Notes under the pieces: model-generated
Database searches by the model: none
What the model was told of the DNA's origin: nothing
Seen by the model: the letters and a program-made list of their open reading frames with translations, nothing else
Position numbers and translations under genes: made by a program
NCBI GenBank assembly: GCA_963752965.1
Contig: CAVWAJ010000020.1
Location: 12,329 to 76,328 of the forward strand
DNA: 64,000 bases
Direction: 5' to 3'
From: QHXW01 sp963752965
Lineage (GTDB): Bacteria > Acidobacteriota > Terriglobia > Bryobacterales > Bryobacteraceae
Shown here: in pieces, positions 17,479 through 25,698 of the stretch
Position numbering within the stretch: position 1 is the stretch's first letter
Layout: every line of letters starts with the position of its first letter

Positions 17479-18302
17479 CGCCAGCGCGCCGCCAACACTC
17501 GCGGAATCCCGGCCAAATCCGGCACGTCACGCACGTCTTGCCAGCCCGGCCCGAGCATACCCATCACCCGATCTCGACCATTGTAGCCAAGCTCTACCAC
17601 CATCCAGCCGCCTCCACGCAAAACGCGCGCTGCGTCATTCACCAGCCGCTCATAAATCTCGAATCCCGTCGGCCCCGCGAACAATGCCGCTTCGGGCTCA
17701 TAGTCGCGCACCTCGCGCTGCAAACCTGCCCGGTCACCCAGCGGCACATACGGCGGATTCGATGCGACCACGTCCACCGATGCATCAGCAATCGCCGACG
17801 TCAGATCGCCCCGCACGAATTCCACTCGCGCGCCGAGCCGCCGTGCATTGTCCGCCGCCACTGTCAAAGCCGCGGCGGAGATATCGGTGCCGCAAACCTG
17901 CGCCTGCGTTTCCAACCCCAGCGTCACCGCAATGGCCCCCGATCCGCACCCGACGTCCACAATCCGCCGTGCGTCACGAGCGACCTGGAGCACGGTCTCG
18001 ACAACCAGCTCTGTCTCCGGCCTTGGAATCAGCACCTCGGGTGTGACCCGGAATTCCCGCCCATAAAACTCCTGCCGCCCCGTTATGTATTGCGTAGGCT
18101 TGCCGTTCAACCGCTCGTGCAAATAACGCCCGTAGTGGATCCACTCCACTTCCCGCAATTCACGCTCGGAATGCGCATAAAGAAACGGCCGGTCGCTGTG
18201 CACCGCATGGCAAAGCAGCACCTCCGCCGTGAGCCGCGGCGCGGCGATGCCTCCCTCCTCCAAGAGCTTTGTGCCTTGAAGCAGAGCTTGCTGGAGCGTC
18301 AT
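17475..18302 (-). CDS. prmC: Release factor glutamine methyltransferase
   Basis: 275 residues. PrmC methylates the glutamine of the GGQ motif in release factors. The SAM-binding motif is IVDVGCGSGAIAVTLG and the hallmark catalytic NPPY occurs in VVASNPPYVPLGDR. The N-terminal helical domain is typical (LTAEVLLCHAVHSDR). Its substrate gene prfA lies immediately upstream (8 bases), the classical prfA-prmC arrangement; dinB overlaps downstream by 4 bases. Confidence 0.95.
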   Translation of the reverse strand: MTLQQALLQGTKLLEEGGIAAPRLTAEVLLCHAVHSDRPFLYAHSERELREVEWIHYGRYLHERLNGKPTQYITGRQEFYGREFRVTPEVLIPRPETELVVETVLQVARDARRIVDVGCGSGAIAVTLGLETQAQVCGTDISAAALTVAADNARRLGARVEFVRGDLTSAIADASVDVVASNPPYVPLGDRAGLQREVRDYEPEAALFAGPTGFEIYERLVNDAARVLRGGGWMVVELGYNGRDRVMGMLGPGWQDVRDVPDLAGIPRVLAARWR

Positions 18303-18310
18303 GACGCTCC

Positions 18311-19390
18311 TTAAGAGGCTTGGCCTTCCTGTTTGAGCTTCTCGGTTTGATAGTGAGCCGTGAGGGCTTCGACGATCGGGTCAAGCCGCCCGTCTATCAC
18401 GATATCGAGCTGGTGCAGCGTCAGCCCGATGCGATGATCGGTCATGCGGTTCTGCGGGAAATTGTAGGTGCGAATTTTTTCGCTGCGGTCGCCCGTCCCT
18501 ACCATGCTCCGCCGCTCCGCCCCAAGCTGCTCGCGCTGTTTTTCAAGCTCGATCTCATAAAGCCGTGATCGCAGCACGCGCATGGCCTTGGCCCGGTTCT
18601 TGATCTGCGACTTCTCGTCCTGGCACGAGACTACCAGTCCCGTGGGCAAATGCGTAATGCGCACCGCCGAGTAAGTCGTATTCACCGATTGCCCGCCCGG
18701 CCCCGACGAACAGAACGTGTCAATGCGAATATCTTTCGCCTCTATTTCGACCTCGACCTCATCGGCCTCCGGCAGCACCGCCACCGTGATCGCCGACGTG
18801 TGCACCCGCCCCTGCTGCTCCGTCACTGGAACGCGCTGCACCCGATGCACGCCGCTTTCGTACTTCAGCTTGCTGTACACGCGCTCCCCGCTCACCAGCG
18901 CAATCACTTCCTTCAGCCCGCCGACAGCCGATTCGCTCATGGATGTGATCTCCACCCGCCAGCGCTGCGTTTCGGCATAGCGCGAGTACATGCGGAAGAT
19001 CTCCGCCACAAATAGTGTGGCCTCGTCGCCGCCCGTACCCGCACGGATCTCGAGCACCACGTTCTTTTCATCGTTGGGATCTTTGGGCAGCAGCAGAAAC
19101 TTCAACTCCTGCTCGATCTCCACCAGCCTGGGCTCCAGGCCCGTGATTTCTTCCTGCGCCATCTGCTGCATCTCGGCATCGGAGTCCGACAGCATGGAAC
19201 GTGCCTGCGCGAGCTTGCTCGATACTTCCTTCCACTCCCGATACCTAGCAACAATCTCCGAGATCTCGCTATGTGCCTTGGCGGCTTTGCGGTACTGCTC
19301 CGAGTCGCTAATCACCGCCGGGTCAGCGAGTTGGTGCGTCAACTCCTCGAAACGCACTTCGGTTTGATCGAGCCTGGGAATGAATTCCAT
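18311..19390 (-). CDS. prfA: Peptide chain release factor 1
   Basis: 359 residues, the normal RF1 length. The peptidyl-tRNA hydrolysis motif GGQ sits in SSGPGGQSVNTTYSAVRITH. The stop-codon recognition tripeptide is PVT (RVQRVPVTEQQGRVHTSA), the P-x-T form that identifies RF1 (UAA/UAG) rather than RF2. The GTGGDEA segment (IRAGTGGDEATLF) is also standard. It lies 6 bases downstream of the DUF1385 gene in the same operon. Confidence 0.97.
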   Translation of the reverse strand: MEFIPRLDQTEVRFEELTHQLADPAVISDSEQYRKAAKAHSEISEIVARYREWKEVSSKLAQARSMLSDSDAEMQQMAQEEITGLEPRLVEIEQELKFLLLPKDPNDEKNVVLEIRAGTGGDEATLFVAEIFRMYSRYAETQRWRVEITSMSESAVGGLKEVIALVSGERVYSKLKYESGVHRVQRVPVTEQQGRVHTSAITVAVLPEADEVEVEIEAKDIRIDTFCSSGPGGQSVNTTYSAVRITHLPTGLVVSCQDEKSQIKNRAKAMRVLRSRLYEIELEKQREQLGAERRSMVGTGDRSEKIRTYNFPQNRMTDHRIGLTLHQLDIVIDGRLDPIVEALTAHYQTEKLKQEGQAS

Positions 19391-19396
19391 GTGTGG

Positions 19397-20374
19397 TTAG
19401 GCGATAACCAGTTCGCCACCCTGCGCCGTTTCGAGCGCCATGGCGTGGTCGAGCGCGCAGATCGCCACTTCGGCCTGTTCGTTGGAAGGCGGCTGTGTGG
19501 TGATGCGTTGCAGCCACAGTCCCGGCGCCGTCAACAGCGCCAGAAACGATCCGCGCCGCTTGGCGGCAAACCGGATCAGCTCATAGCTCAATCCCGTGAT
19601 CACCGGCAGCAGAACGATGCGGCACAGCAGCTTCATGCCGAAGCCCTGAAACGGAATCAGCGTATAGACGATCATCGAAATCACCATGACCACCAGCAGG
19701 AAGCTTGTCCCACAACGTGGGTGAAACGTCGTGAACGTCTGCGCGTTCTCCACCGTCACCGGCTTGCCCGATTCAAAGTTGAACACAACTTTGTGTTCCG
19801 CGCCGTGATATTCAAAGACCCGCCGGATATCCTTCGACCGCGACATCAAAAACAGGAAGCACAGAAAAATCGCCAGGCGGATCACTCCGTCCACAGCGTT
19901 GAACGCCAGCCGCCCATTGACCGCCGGATACGTTTTCCCCAGCCAGGTCGCCAGGTACAGCGGGACGAATTTGTACAGGAAGATAAAAAAGCCCAGGGAG
20001 AATAATATCTGAAGCGCCATCGCCGAAGAGGAAACTTCCTTCGGCTTCGTCTCGGCCTTCCCGTCATCGAGTGCCGTGTTCGACGAAAAACGCAGCGCCT
20101 TGATACCGAGCGACATCGCCTGCCCCAGAACCCCCAACCCGCGAATCCCTGGACACTTGAATATCTTGTACTTCTCCGACATCCGCGGCACCGGCATTTC
20201 ACTCGTCAAAATTTCGCCCGATGGCTTGCGTACGGCAACACAATAACTGTGCGGCGCGCGCATCATCACCCCTTCAATCACCGCCTGCCCGCCGACGAGC
20301 GTTTCCTCGCCACTTTCGAGCACGGGCATCATCTGGATATGCGCGGCAAGCCGCAGAAACGTCCGAAGCGACAC
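19397..20374 (-). CDS. DUF1385 family membrane protein
   Basis: 325 residues from a GTG with a GGAG site five bases upstream. The N-terminal block VGGQAVIEGVMMRAPHSYCV and the central FEYHGAEHKVVFNFE are DUF1385 hallmarks. About four hydrophobic segments follow (ILFSLGFFIFLYKFVPL, LAIFLCFLFLM, SFLLVVMVISMIVYTLIPF, LLCRIVLLPVITGLSYELI). The function is unproven; the gene frequently sits next to prfA, as here. It is the first gene of the DUF1385-prfA-prmC-dinB-priA operon. Confidence 0.9.
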   Translation of the reverse strand: MSLRTFLRLAAHIQMMPVLESGEETLVGGQAVIEGVMMRAPHSYCVAVRKPSGEILTSEMPVPRMSEKYKIFKCPGIRGLGVLGQAMSLGIKALRFSSNTALDDGKAETKPKEVSSSAMALQILFSLGFFIFLYKFVPLYLATWLGKTYPAVNGRLAFNAVDGVIRLAIFLCFLFLMSRSKDIRRVFEYHGAEHKVVFNFESGKPVTVENAQTFTTFHPRCGTSFLLVVMVISMIVYTLIPFQGFGMKLLCRIVLLPVITGLSYELIRFAAKRRGSFLALLTAPGLWLQRITTQPPSNEQAEVAICALDHAMALETAQGGELVIA

Positions 20375-20379
20375 AAAGC

Positions 20380-20397
20380 TCCTTTCCTCCCATTATA
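20380..20397 (-). promoter_or_regulatory. -10 element and ribosome site of the prfA operon
   Basis: On the minus strand a perfect TATAAT (20392-20397) stands only about 18 bases before the GTG start, followed by AGGAAAGGAG. This implies a very short leader. No clear -35 hexamer was found at 17 bases. Confidence 0.45.
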
Positions 20398-20449
20398 CGG
20401 CGAAACGCCAAGTTCCCCGCTACCCTCCAAAGGAGAGCGAGCGCTTCCC

Positions 20450-20470
20450 TTTTGCCTTTTGCCTTTTGCC
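20450..20470. repeat. 7-bp tandem repeat, three units
   Basis: TTTTGCC is repeated three times directly downstream of the hydantoinase-B stop codon (20472-20474). It does not enter the coding region. Slippage here would not alter a protein. Confidence 0.7.
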
Positions 20471-20471
20471 T

Positions 20472-22058
20472 TTACTTCCCCCACCCTCCTCCACCCGGCG
20501 TCTCCACTCGCAATACGTCCCCAATCCTCACCCGAAAATTAGCCTTCCCCGCAATCTTCAGGCGTTCTCTACCCCGCTGTACAGTATTCCGCCCCGGAGA
20601 CCCCGCACTTCCACCCGCCAGCCCATACGGCCCTCTGGTTCGCCGGTCGGAAAGAATCGTCACATCGCACGGCGTGAGAAATTCGATCTCCCGTACGATG
20701 CCGTCTCCGCCCATGTGCTTCCCCCGGCCGCCTGAGCCGCGCCGCACTTCGTACCGCCGCACTCGCAACGGATATTGCCTCTCGAACGCTTCGATCGGCG
20801 TGTTCCAACTGTTCGTCATGTGCGTGTGAATCGCGCTCTCACCTCGCCCCACTGCCGACGCCCCCATGCCGCCCGCAATCGTTTCGTAGTAGGCGAACGT
20901 CCGCTCCCGCCGCGCGTCCCAGCCGCCAAGCGACAGATTGTTCATCGTCCCCGAACTGGCCGCGGGTATGCGGTCCGGCGCCGCTTGCGCCAGCGCGCCC
21001 AGCACCACGTCGGTGATGCGTTGCGAGGTCTCCACATTCCCCGCCGCCATCGCCGCCGGCGGACCCGCGTTCACCACCGTCCGCTCCGGCGCCACAATCC
21101 GGATAGGCCGCAGCAGTCCGGCCGTGTACGGCACATCGTCGGCCACCAGGCACCGAAACGCGTACATGGTGGCGGAGAGCGCTACCGCAAAGTTCGCATT
21201 CACGGGCCCGTCCACTTGCGCGTCTGATCCCGTGAAGTTCACCACGGCCCCTTCGCCGTGAATCGTGATGGTCACCTGGATCTTCACCGGCTTATCGCTA
21301 ACTCCGTCGCCATCCAGATAGTCCGTGAATCCGTAAACACCGCCGCGCAGCTTTCCGATCGCCGCGCGCGTCATGCGTTCGCTGTAACGTTGCAGGTCAC
21401 GCATGTTGCGCTCCACGCGCCCCAGCCCGTACTTGGCCACGATCTCATGCAGCCGCTCCTCGCCGCGCCGGTTCGCCATCATCTGCGCCAACAGATCCCC
21501 TTCCCGTTCCTCCGGCGTCCGCACGTTCGCCAGCAACAGCCGCATTAGCCCCTCGTCTGTGACGCCGCCACGCACCAGCAACACCGGCGGAATGCGAATC
21601 CCCTCTTGGAAGATTTCCCGCGCCAGCGGCATCGATCCCGGACTCATTCCTCCCACATCCGCGTGGTGCGCCCGGTTCGCCACATAAAAAGCCGGCAGCC
21701 TGCGTCCCTTGAGAAATACGCCCTCTACCGCCGTGATATCGGGAAGGTGCGTTCCGCCCTGGAAGGGATCGTTCACAATCGCCACGTCGCCCTCTCCCAG
21801 CCGCAACGCGTCAATGGCATGCCGCACTGAGAGCGGCATCGCGCCCAGGTGCACCGGCATGTGATCGCCCATGGCCACCGTCTCGCCGCGCGCGTCGTAC
21901 ACCGCGCAGGAATAGTCGCGCCGCTCTTTGATGTTGGCCGAGTACGCTGTCTTGCGTAGCACTACACCCATTTCCTCGGCGATGGAGACAAACAGATTCC
22001 GGAACAGCTCAAGTTCGATCGCGCCCGCGCTCCGGCCCGGCCCGCTGGTGTCTCTCAT
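20472..22058 (-). CDS. Hydantoinase B / 5-oxoprolinase-like subunit
   Basis: 528 residues from the ATG at 22058. The family is the B subunit of ATP-dependent N-methylhydantoinases and oxoprolinases; typical segments are IELELFRNLFVSIAEEMGVV, KERRDYSCAVYDARG, NDPFQGGTHLPDIT, NRAHHADVGGMSPGS and the C-terminal Gly-rich GDVLRVETPGGGGWG. It would be cytoplasmic and normally works with a HyuA partner, which is not in this window. The frame is open another 54 codons upstream, but those codons overlap the preceding gene and are Arg-rich, so the shorter start is preferred. Confidence 0.9.
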   Translation of the reverse strand: MRDTSGPGRSAGAIELELFRNLFVSIAEEMGVVLRKTAYSANIKERRDYSCAVYDARGETVAMGDHMPVHLGAMPLSVRHAIDALRLGEGDVAIVNDPFQGGTHLPDITAVEGVFLKGRRLPAFYVANRAHHADVGGMSPGSMPLAREIFQEGIRIPPVLLVRGGVTDEGLMRLLLANVRTPEEREGDLLAQMMANRRGEERLHEIVAKYGLGRVERNMRDLQRYSERMTRAAIGKLRGGVYGFTDYLDGDGVSDKPVKIQVTITIHGEGAVVNFTGSDAQVDGPVNANFAVALSATMYAFRCLVADDVPYTAGLLRPIRIVAPERTVVNAGPPAAMAAGNVETSQRITDVVLGALAQAAPDRIPAASSGTMNNLSLGGWDARRERTFAYYETIAGGMGASAVGRGESAIHTHMTNSWNTPIEAFERQYPLRVRRYEVRRGSGGRGKHMGGDGIVREIEFLTPCDVTILSDRRTRGPYGLAGGSAGSPGRNTVQRGRERLKIAGKANFRVRIGDVLRVETPGGGGWGK

Positions 22059-22068
22059 TGTTTTGCTC

Positions 22069-22980
22069 TCATTGCTTCGGACGCACGCGATGCAAGCTCG
22101 GCGCATTCTCCGGCTGCGCGGCCGGCTCCGCCTCTGGAGGTGGCTCCGGCGCGGGACGGGATACTGGCTTACAAGCTCCAATCTGCACCAGGAAATTCGC
22201 CACCGCGCTCCAGCGGCCATCCTTGCGTTTTTCGATCGCGAACGATTTCGAGCGCGGGTCGGCGTGGATTCTCCAGTCGCTGTCCGCCGTGTCCGGCGCA
22301 GCCCGTGGGATCGCGAGCGGCCGCTCGCTCGTGCGCCGGATCATCCAGGTCTCGCCGCCATTCGGCGTTTCGTACAACTCGTAACGCGCCGATTCGGCGG
22401 ATTGCATCCGATCCACCACCAGCGCGCCGTTGGTGGCCGAGTCGAAATGGAACTGTTGGATCGCTCCGCCAATGCCGTCGGCCACTACCGGACGCAGCCG
22501 CCAGCTCTTGCCCCCATCCGAGGTGATCAGCAGAAACGGATCCCGCGACACCGGAACCAGTGTCTCGCCACTGATCCAGCCGTTCTGAAAATCGAGGAAC
22601 TGGATGTGGTCGACCCCAACGCCCCGCATTCGCTCGTATGGCTCCCGCCACGTGGCCCCCGCATCTTCACTCAACAGGATTAACGAATCGAGAGTGGTCG
22701 TTTCGTTGTGGATGTTTCCGAGCACGATCAGCCGGCTGCCCAAGTTCTCAACCGCCGAGAGTTCCAGGTATACCGGACAAGGCTGTTCTTCTGAACAGGT
22801 CATCCCTGCCCACTGCACGTCGTCCTCCGTGCACGCAAACGGAATCAGCATGGGCTTGCCTTCGTTGTGCAGGAAAGAGGGAGTCTCCGCCTCGGCCCTG
22901 GGCGTGTTGTCTGCCCCTGGATTCGCCGGCGCCTGGGCATCCATCGCGCATACAAGGAGCAGTGCCGCCACCAGTCTCAT
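22069..22980 (-). CDS. Secreted BNR/Asp-box beta-propeller-like protein
   Basis: About 303 residues from the ATG at 22980 (MRLVAALLLVCAMDAQA, a signal peptide). At least three Asp-box motifs are visible: SEDAGATWREP, SDGGKSWRLRP and PNGGETWMIRR, spaced as in BNR/YCF48-type propellers. Three cysteines near residues 50-70 may form disulfides. It ends in a Pro/Glu-rich tail. It is probably an extracytoplasmic binding or scaffolding protein; the catalytic residues of sialidases were not seen. It sits 10 bases before the hydantoinase-B gene. A longer start at 23031 would put 17 residues before the signal peptide. Confidence 0.65.
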   Translation of the reverse strand: MRLVAALLLVCAMDAQAPANPGADNTPRAEAETPSFLHNEGKPMLIPFACTEDDVQWAGMTCSEEQPCPVYLELSAVENLGSRLIVLGNIHNETTTLDSLILLSEDAGATWREPYERMRGVGVDHIQFLDFQNGWISGETLVPVSRDPFLLITSDGGKSWRLRPVVADGIGGAIQQFHFDSATNGALVVDRMQSAESARYELYETPNGGETWMIRRTSERPLAIPRAAPDTADSDWRIHADPRSKSFAIEKRKDGRWSAVANFLVQIGACKPVSRPAPEPPPEAEPAAQPENAPSLHRVRPKQ

Positions 22981-23200
22981 GCTGCGAACGATTTTAGCTG
23001 ACGCCCGTAATGGGATCGAATCGCACGCCATAACAGTGTTAACAATTCGCTAACTTCGGCGCATGGCCCGTGCGTTTTTGGGACGCGAGAGATAATTGAC
23101 CGCTCGCATTTGTAACATTTCGCCCAATCGAAAAATTTCGCGTCTGCAACGGAACCAAATCGCTCGCGCTTTCGTCTTACAGGCAATCCCCGTTACGACA

Positions 23201-23239
23201 GCGGGCGCACTCACCCCTATCACCCAATAATGCGCCCGC
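23201..23239. terminator. Hairpin downstream of cysK
   Basis: GCGGGCGCA (23201-23209) pairs perfectly with TGCGCCCGC (23231-23239) across 21 bases, about 35 bases past the cysK stop. A weak T-rich run follows only on the plus strand, so termination of the cysK transcript is plausible but not certain. Confidence 0.45.
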
Positions 23240-23274
23240 TTATTTCGCTTGTGTGCTTGACGAACGTTCCGGGT

Positions 23275-24231
23275 CTATTCGTCGAAGAGCCCCTCGAATA
23301 ACGGGCTCGTGAGATATCGCTCCGCTGCGTCCGGCAGCACCACGACGAACATCTTCCCTTTGAACTCCGGCGATTGGGCCAGACGCACCGCGGCTGCTGT
23401 TGCTGCGCCACCGGAAATCCCCGCGAGGATGCCTTCTTCCTTCGCCAGCCGCCGTGCCATTTCGATCGACTCTTCGCTCGTCACGGCCTCCACGCGATCC
23501 ACCAGGGAGAGATCCAGCGTATCTGGAATGAACCCCGCGCCGATTCCTTGGATGGCATGCGGGCCCGGCCGCACCGGCTGGCGATGCAATGTCTGCGAGA
23601 TCACCGCACTGGTCGTAGGCTCCACGGCCACCGCGACAATCTTCTTGCCCATCTGCTTCTTGATGTACCGGGAAACGCCCGTGATCGTCCCGCCCGTGCC
23701 TACACCCGCAACCAGCACGTCGATCGCGCCGCCGGTGTCCTCCCAGATCTCGGGACCCGTGGTCTTGAAATGGATGTCCGGATTCGCCGGATTCTTGAAC
23801 TGCTGGAGCAATACGTAGCGGTTGGGATCTGCCGCCACCATCGCTTCGCAACGCTCAATAGCCGCGGTCATGCCCTCGGAACCGTCGGTCAAGATCAGCT
23901 TGGCCCCTAACGCTTTGAGCACCTTCCGCCGCTCGAGGGACATGGTCTCGGGCATGGTGAGCGTGACCGGATAGCCCCGCGCCGCCCCCACAAAAGCGAG
24001 CGCGATCCCCGTGTTGCCGCTCGTCGGCTCGATCAGCTCCTTGCCCGGCTTCAAAATGCCGCGTTTTTCGGCGTCCCAGATCATCGATGCGCCGATGCGG
24101 CACTTCACCGAATGCGCCGGGTTGCGTCCTTCGATCTTCGCAACCAGAGTGGCCGGCGCTCCTTGTCCGACACGGTTCAGCCGCACCAGCGGCGTCCGGC
24201 CTATGCTCAGTGAATTGTCTGCGTATATCAA
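23275..24231 (-). CDS. cysK: Cysteine synthase (O-acetylserine sulfhydrylase)
   Basis: About 318 residues from a TTG at 24231, giving the normal CysK N-terminus (IYADNSLSIGRTPLVRLN). The PLP lysine is in HSVKCRIGASM, the substrate loop is EPTSGNTGIAL, and the phosphate-binding loop is GVGTGGTITGVSRY; GISGGAA is also present. It makes cysteine from O-acetylserine and sulfide in the cytosol. The frame runs open to 24351, but that part overlaps the Rrf2 gene and adds non-homologous residues. The start lies 5 bases after the Rrf2 stop, so the two form an operon. Confidence 0.93.
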   Translation of the reverse strand: MIYADNSLSIGRTPLVRLNRVGQGAPATLVAKIEGRNPAHSVKCRIGASMIWDAEKRGILKPGKELIEPTSGNTGIALAFVGAARGYPVTLTMPETMSLERRKVLKALGAKLILTDGSEGMTAAIERCEAMVAADPNRYVLLQQFKNPANPDIHFKTTGPEIWEDTGGAIDVLVAGVGTGGTITGVSRYIKKQMGKKIVAVAVEPTTSAVISQTLHRQPVRPGPHAIQGIGAGFIPDTLDLSLVDRVEAVTSEESIEMARRLAKEEGILAGISGGAATAAAVRLAQSPEFKGKMFVVVLPDAAERYLTSPLFEGLFDE

Positions 24232-24236
24232 GCGGG

Positions 24237-24662
24237 TTATATCTCCCAGTTGGGCACGAACTTGGCGCGCTTTTCTTTCCAGGCCCTTTGCAGGTCGGCG
24301 AACGAGGTCTGGTCCAAAACCTCGGAAACCGAGCGATTCACCCGCTGCCACATGTCCGAAAACGGTGAATCCGTCTGCCGGCGAACCCGTGACTTCTCGT
24401 CGCGCGTTCCTTCAACGAAATGCAGTACCTCGCCCACTTTTATCGCGTCAGCGGTGCGTGCCAGCAAATACCCGCCTTCGGCTCCGCGCCGCGATTCCAC
24501 AAACCCGCCTTGCTTCAGGCTGGCCAGAATCAATTCCAGGAATTTCTGTGGGATCTTCTGCCTCTTGGCAATATCCGCGATCCTGACCGGCTGACCCGGT
24601 GGTTGCGAGGACAGGTCAAACACCGCGTGAAGCGCGTACTCACCTTTAACAGAGATGTTCAT
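24237..24662 (-). CDS. Rrf2-family transcriptional regulator (CymR-like)
   Basis: 141 residues. The N-terminal winged helix is typical of Rrf2 proteins (SVKGEYALHAVFDLSSQP, IADIAKRQKIPQKFLELIL, then VESRRGAEGGYLLAR). The three-cysteine iron-sulfur cluster site of IscR is absent; there is no Cys in the expected region. The Cys-free form directly upstream of cysK recalls Firmicute CymR, the repressor of cysteine metabolism that complexes with CysK. Control of sulfur assimilation is therefore the leading inference. Confidence 0.88.
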   Translation of the reverse strand: MNISVKGEYALHAVFDLSSQPPGQPVRIADIAKRQKIPQKFLELILASLKQGGFVESRRGAEGGYLLARTADAIKVGEVLHFVEGTRDEKSRVRRQTDSPFSDMWQRVNRSVSEVLDQTSFADLQRAWKEKRAKFVPNWEI

Positions 24663-24836
24663 CGATCAGCTCGAGGCAATCTCCCATACCCAAGTAGAGA
24701 TTATTGAATACCTCTGGGGAACTGTCAATTATTGGGAGAGAGAGCTGTTTGGAGGGAGGGATAGAAGAACCGGACTGCCGCGTAGCCGGGCAAACAGGCC
24801 ACGCGGCGATCCAGAAAATAACAGAATTCGCGAGCC

Positions 24837-25016
24837 TTACTTCTGCTCCATCTTCTCAGTGGATTCAGTCTTCTTGGTGGTCTTCTTGCCCTTTTTGACC
24901 TTCTTTGTCTTCGTCGTTTTCGTGGTCTCGTCGGTCTTGGTGTCCTGGCCGAACGCCACAGCGGCCACACCGGTCATCAGCGACAGGCCAAGCAGAGCAG
25001 TCATTAGTTTCTTCAT
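24837..25016 (-). CDS. Small secreted Lys/Thr-rich protein, copy A
   Basis: 59 residues: a signal peptide (MKKLMTALLGLSLMTGVAAV then AFGQ) followed by a mature part of about 35 residues made almost only of Lys, Thr, Glu, Asp and Gly (KTKKVKKGKKTTKKTESTEK). A strong AAAGGAG site precedes the ATG. It is 54/59 identical to copy B at 25068-25247. The mature peptide is very basic and probably disordered in the periplasm or at the cell surface. No function is known to me; binding to anionic polymers is a guess. Confidence 0.75.
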   Translation of the reverse strand: MKKLMTALLGLSLMTGVAAVAFGQDTKTDETTKTTKTKKVKKGKKTTKKTESTEKMEQK

Positions 25017-25067
25017 TTTTGCGGTTCTCCTTTGGAGTGACGATATCCTCGTCTAAAAGCGCGAGCC

Positions 25068-25247
25068 TTACTTCTGCTCAGTCTTCTCTGTCGACTCAGT
25101 CTTCTTTGTGGTCTTCTTGCCCTTTTTGGCCTTCTTGGTCTTCGTCGTTTTCGTGGTCTCGTCGGTCTTGGTGTCTTGGCCAAACACCACGGAGGCCATA
25201 CCCGTCATCAGCGACAGGCCGAGCAGGGCGGTCATGAGCTTCTTCAT
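25068..25247 (-). CDS. Small secreted Lys/Thr-rich protein, copy B
   Basis: 59 residues, the tandem duplicate of copy A with five substitutions (V17M, A19S, A21V, V40A, M56T). It has the same signal peptide layout ending FGQ and the same AAAGGAGAAC ribosome site. It is the promoter-proximal copy. A perfect palindrome GTTATT-AA-AATAAC lies about 80 bases upstream (25328-25341) and could be an operator. Conservation of the signal peptide and the basic tail suggests both copies are functional. Confidence 0.75.
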   Translation of the reverse strand: MKKLMTALLGLSLMTGMASVVFGQDTKTDETTKTTKTKKAKKGKKTTKKTESTEKTEQK

Positions 25248-25473
25248 TTGTACTGTTCTCCTTTAGGGTGACGATATCCTCGTCTGTGCGTATGATATCG
25301 GACTCGACATGAACTCACCCTTAATCAGTTATTAAAATAACTTCATTAAGCTGCCTGAGCCGGTCACAATCTTTCCTTATGTGGCAAAACAGCCTAATTT
25401 CAATGGCATGGCCCCGTCAGTCACGATGCACGCCTCCTAAACCGTATACATGCGTTGCTAGCATGAAATCAGC

Positions 25474-25698
25474 ATGAAGAAACCCGGGTTGGCAACGCGG
25501 CTGGCGAAGCAAGCCGGGGTTTCGCAAGCCGAAGCTGCCGATCAGTTGGACCACCTGGTCAGCCAGATCATCGCCGATCTGAAGAAGGGCGCTAGCGCGC
25601 AACTCCCGGGCTTGGGAAAGTTCACGCCGGGGCCGAAATTCGAGTTCGAACCCGATCAGAAAGAGGGGAAAGCGCCTGGGCGTCGTGGTAAACGGTAG
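25474..25698 (+). CDS. HU-like DNA-binding protein
   Basis: 74 residues. The helical N-terminus (LATRLAKQAGVSQAEAADQL, then DHLVSQIIADLKKG) and the turn LPGLGKFTPG match the HU/IHF fold up to the start of the DNA-binding arm; the arm is shortened and followed by a basic tail (GKAPGRRGKR). It is shorter than the usual ~90-residue HU, so dimer and DNA-arm function may be altered. Its last 14 bases overlap the next gene, which begins with another HU-like segment and carries a TIR domain. No good ribosome site is visible. Confidence 0.75.
   Translation: MKKPGLATRLAKQAGVSQAEAADQLDHLVSQIIADLKKGASAQLPGLGKFTPGPKFEFEPDQKEGKAPGRRGKR

Larger units (their letters stand above)
24829..25284. repeat. Tandem gene duplication with 231-bp period
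   Basis: Unit 1 (24829-25053) and unit 2 (25060-25284) match over the stop codon, the whole coding region, the ribosome site and a leader stem GACGA-TATCC-TCGTC (25039-25053 and 25270-25284). The duplication therefore carried a complete translational unit and its leader hairpin, but probably not a promoter. Confidence 0.85.

Noticed and set aside
16078..17586. 502-codon plus-strand frame over dinB and priA
   Set aside because: Antisense to two certain genes; the translation is Arg/His/Pro-rich without domain signatures, as expected from GC-rich third-position bias.
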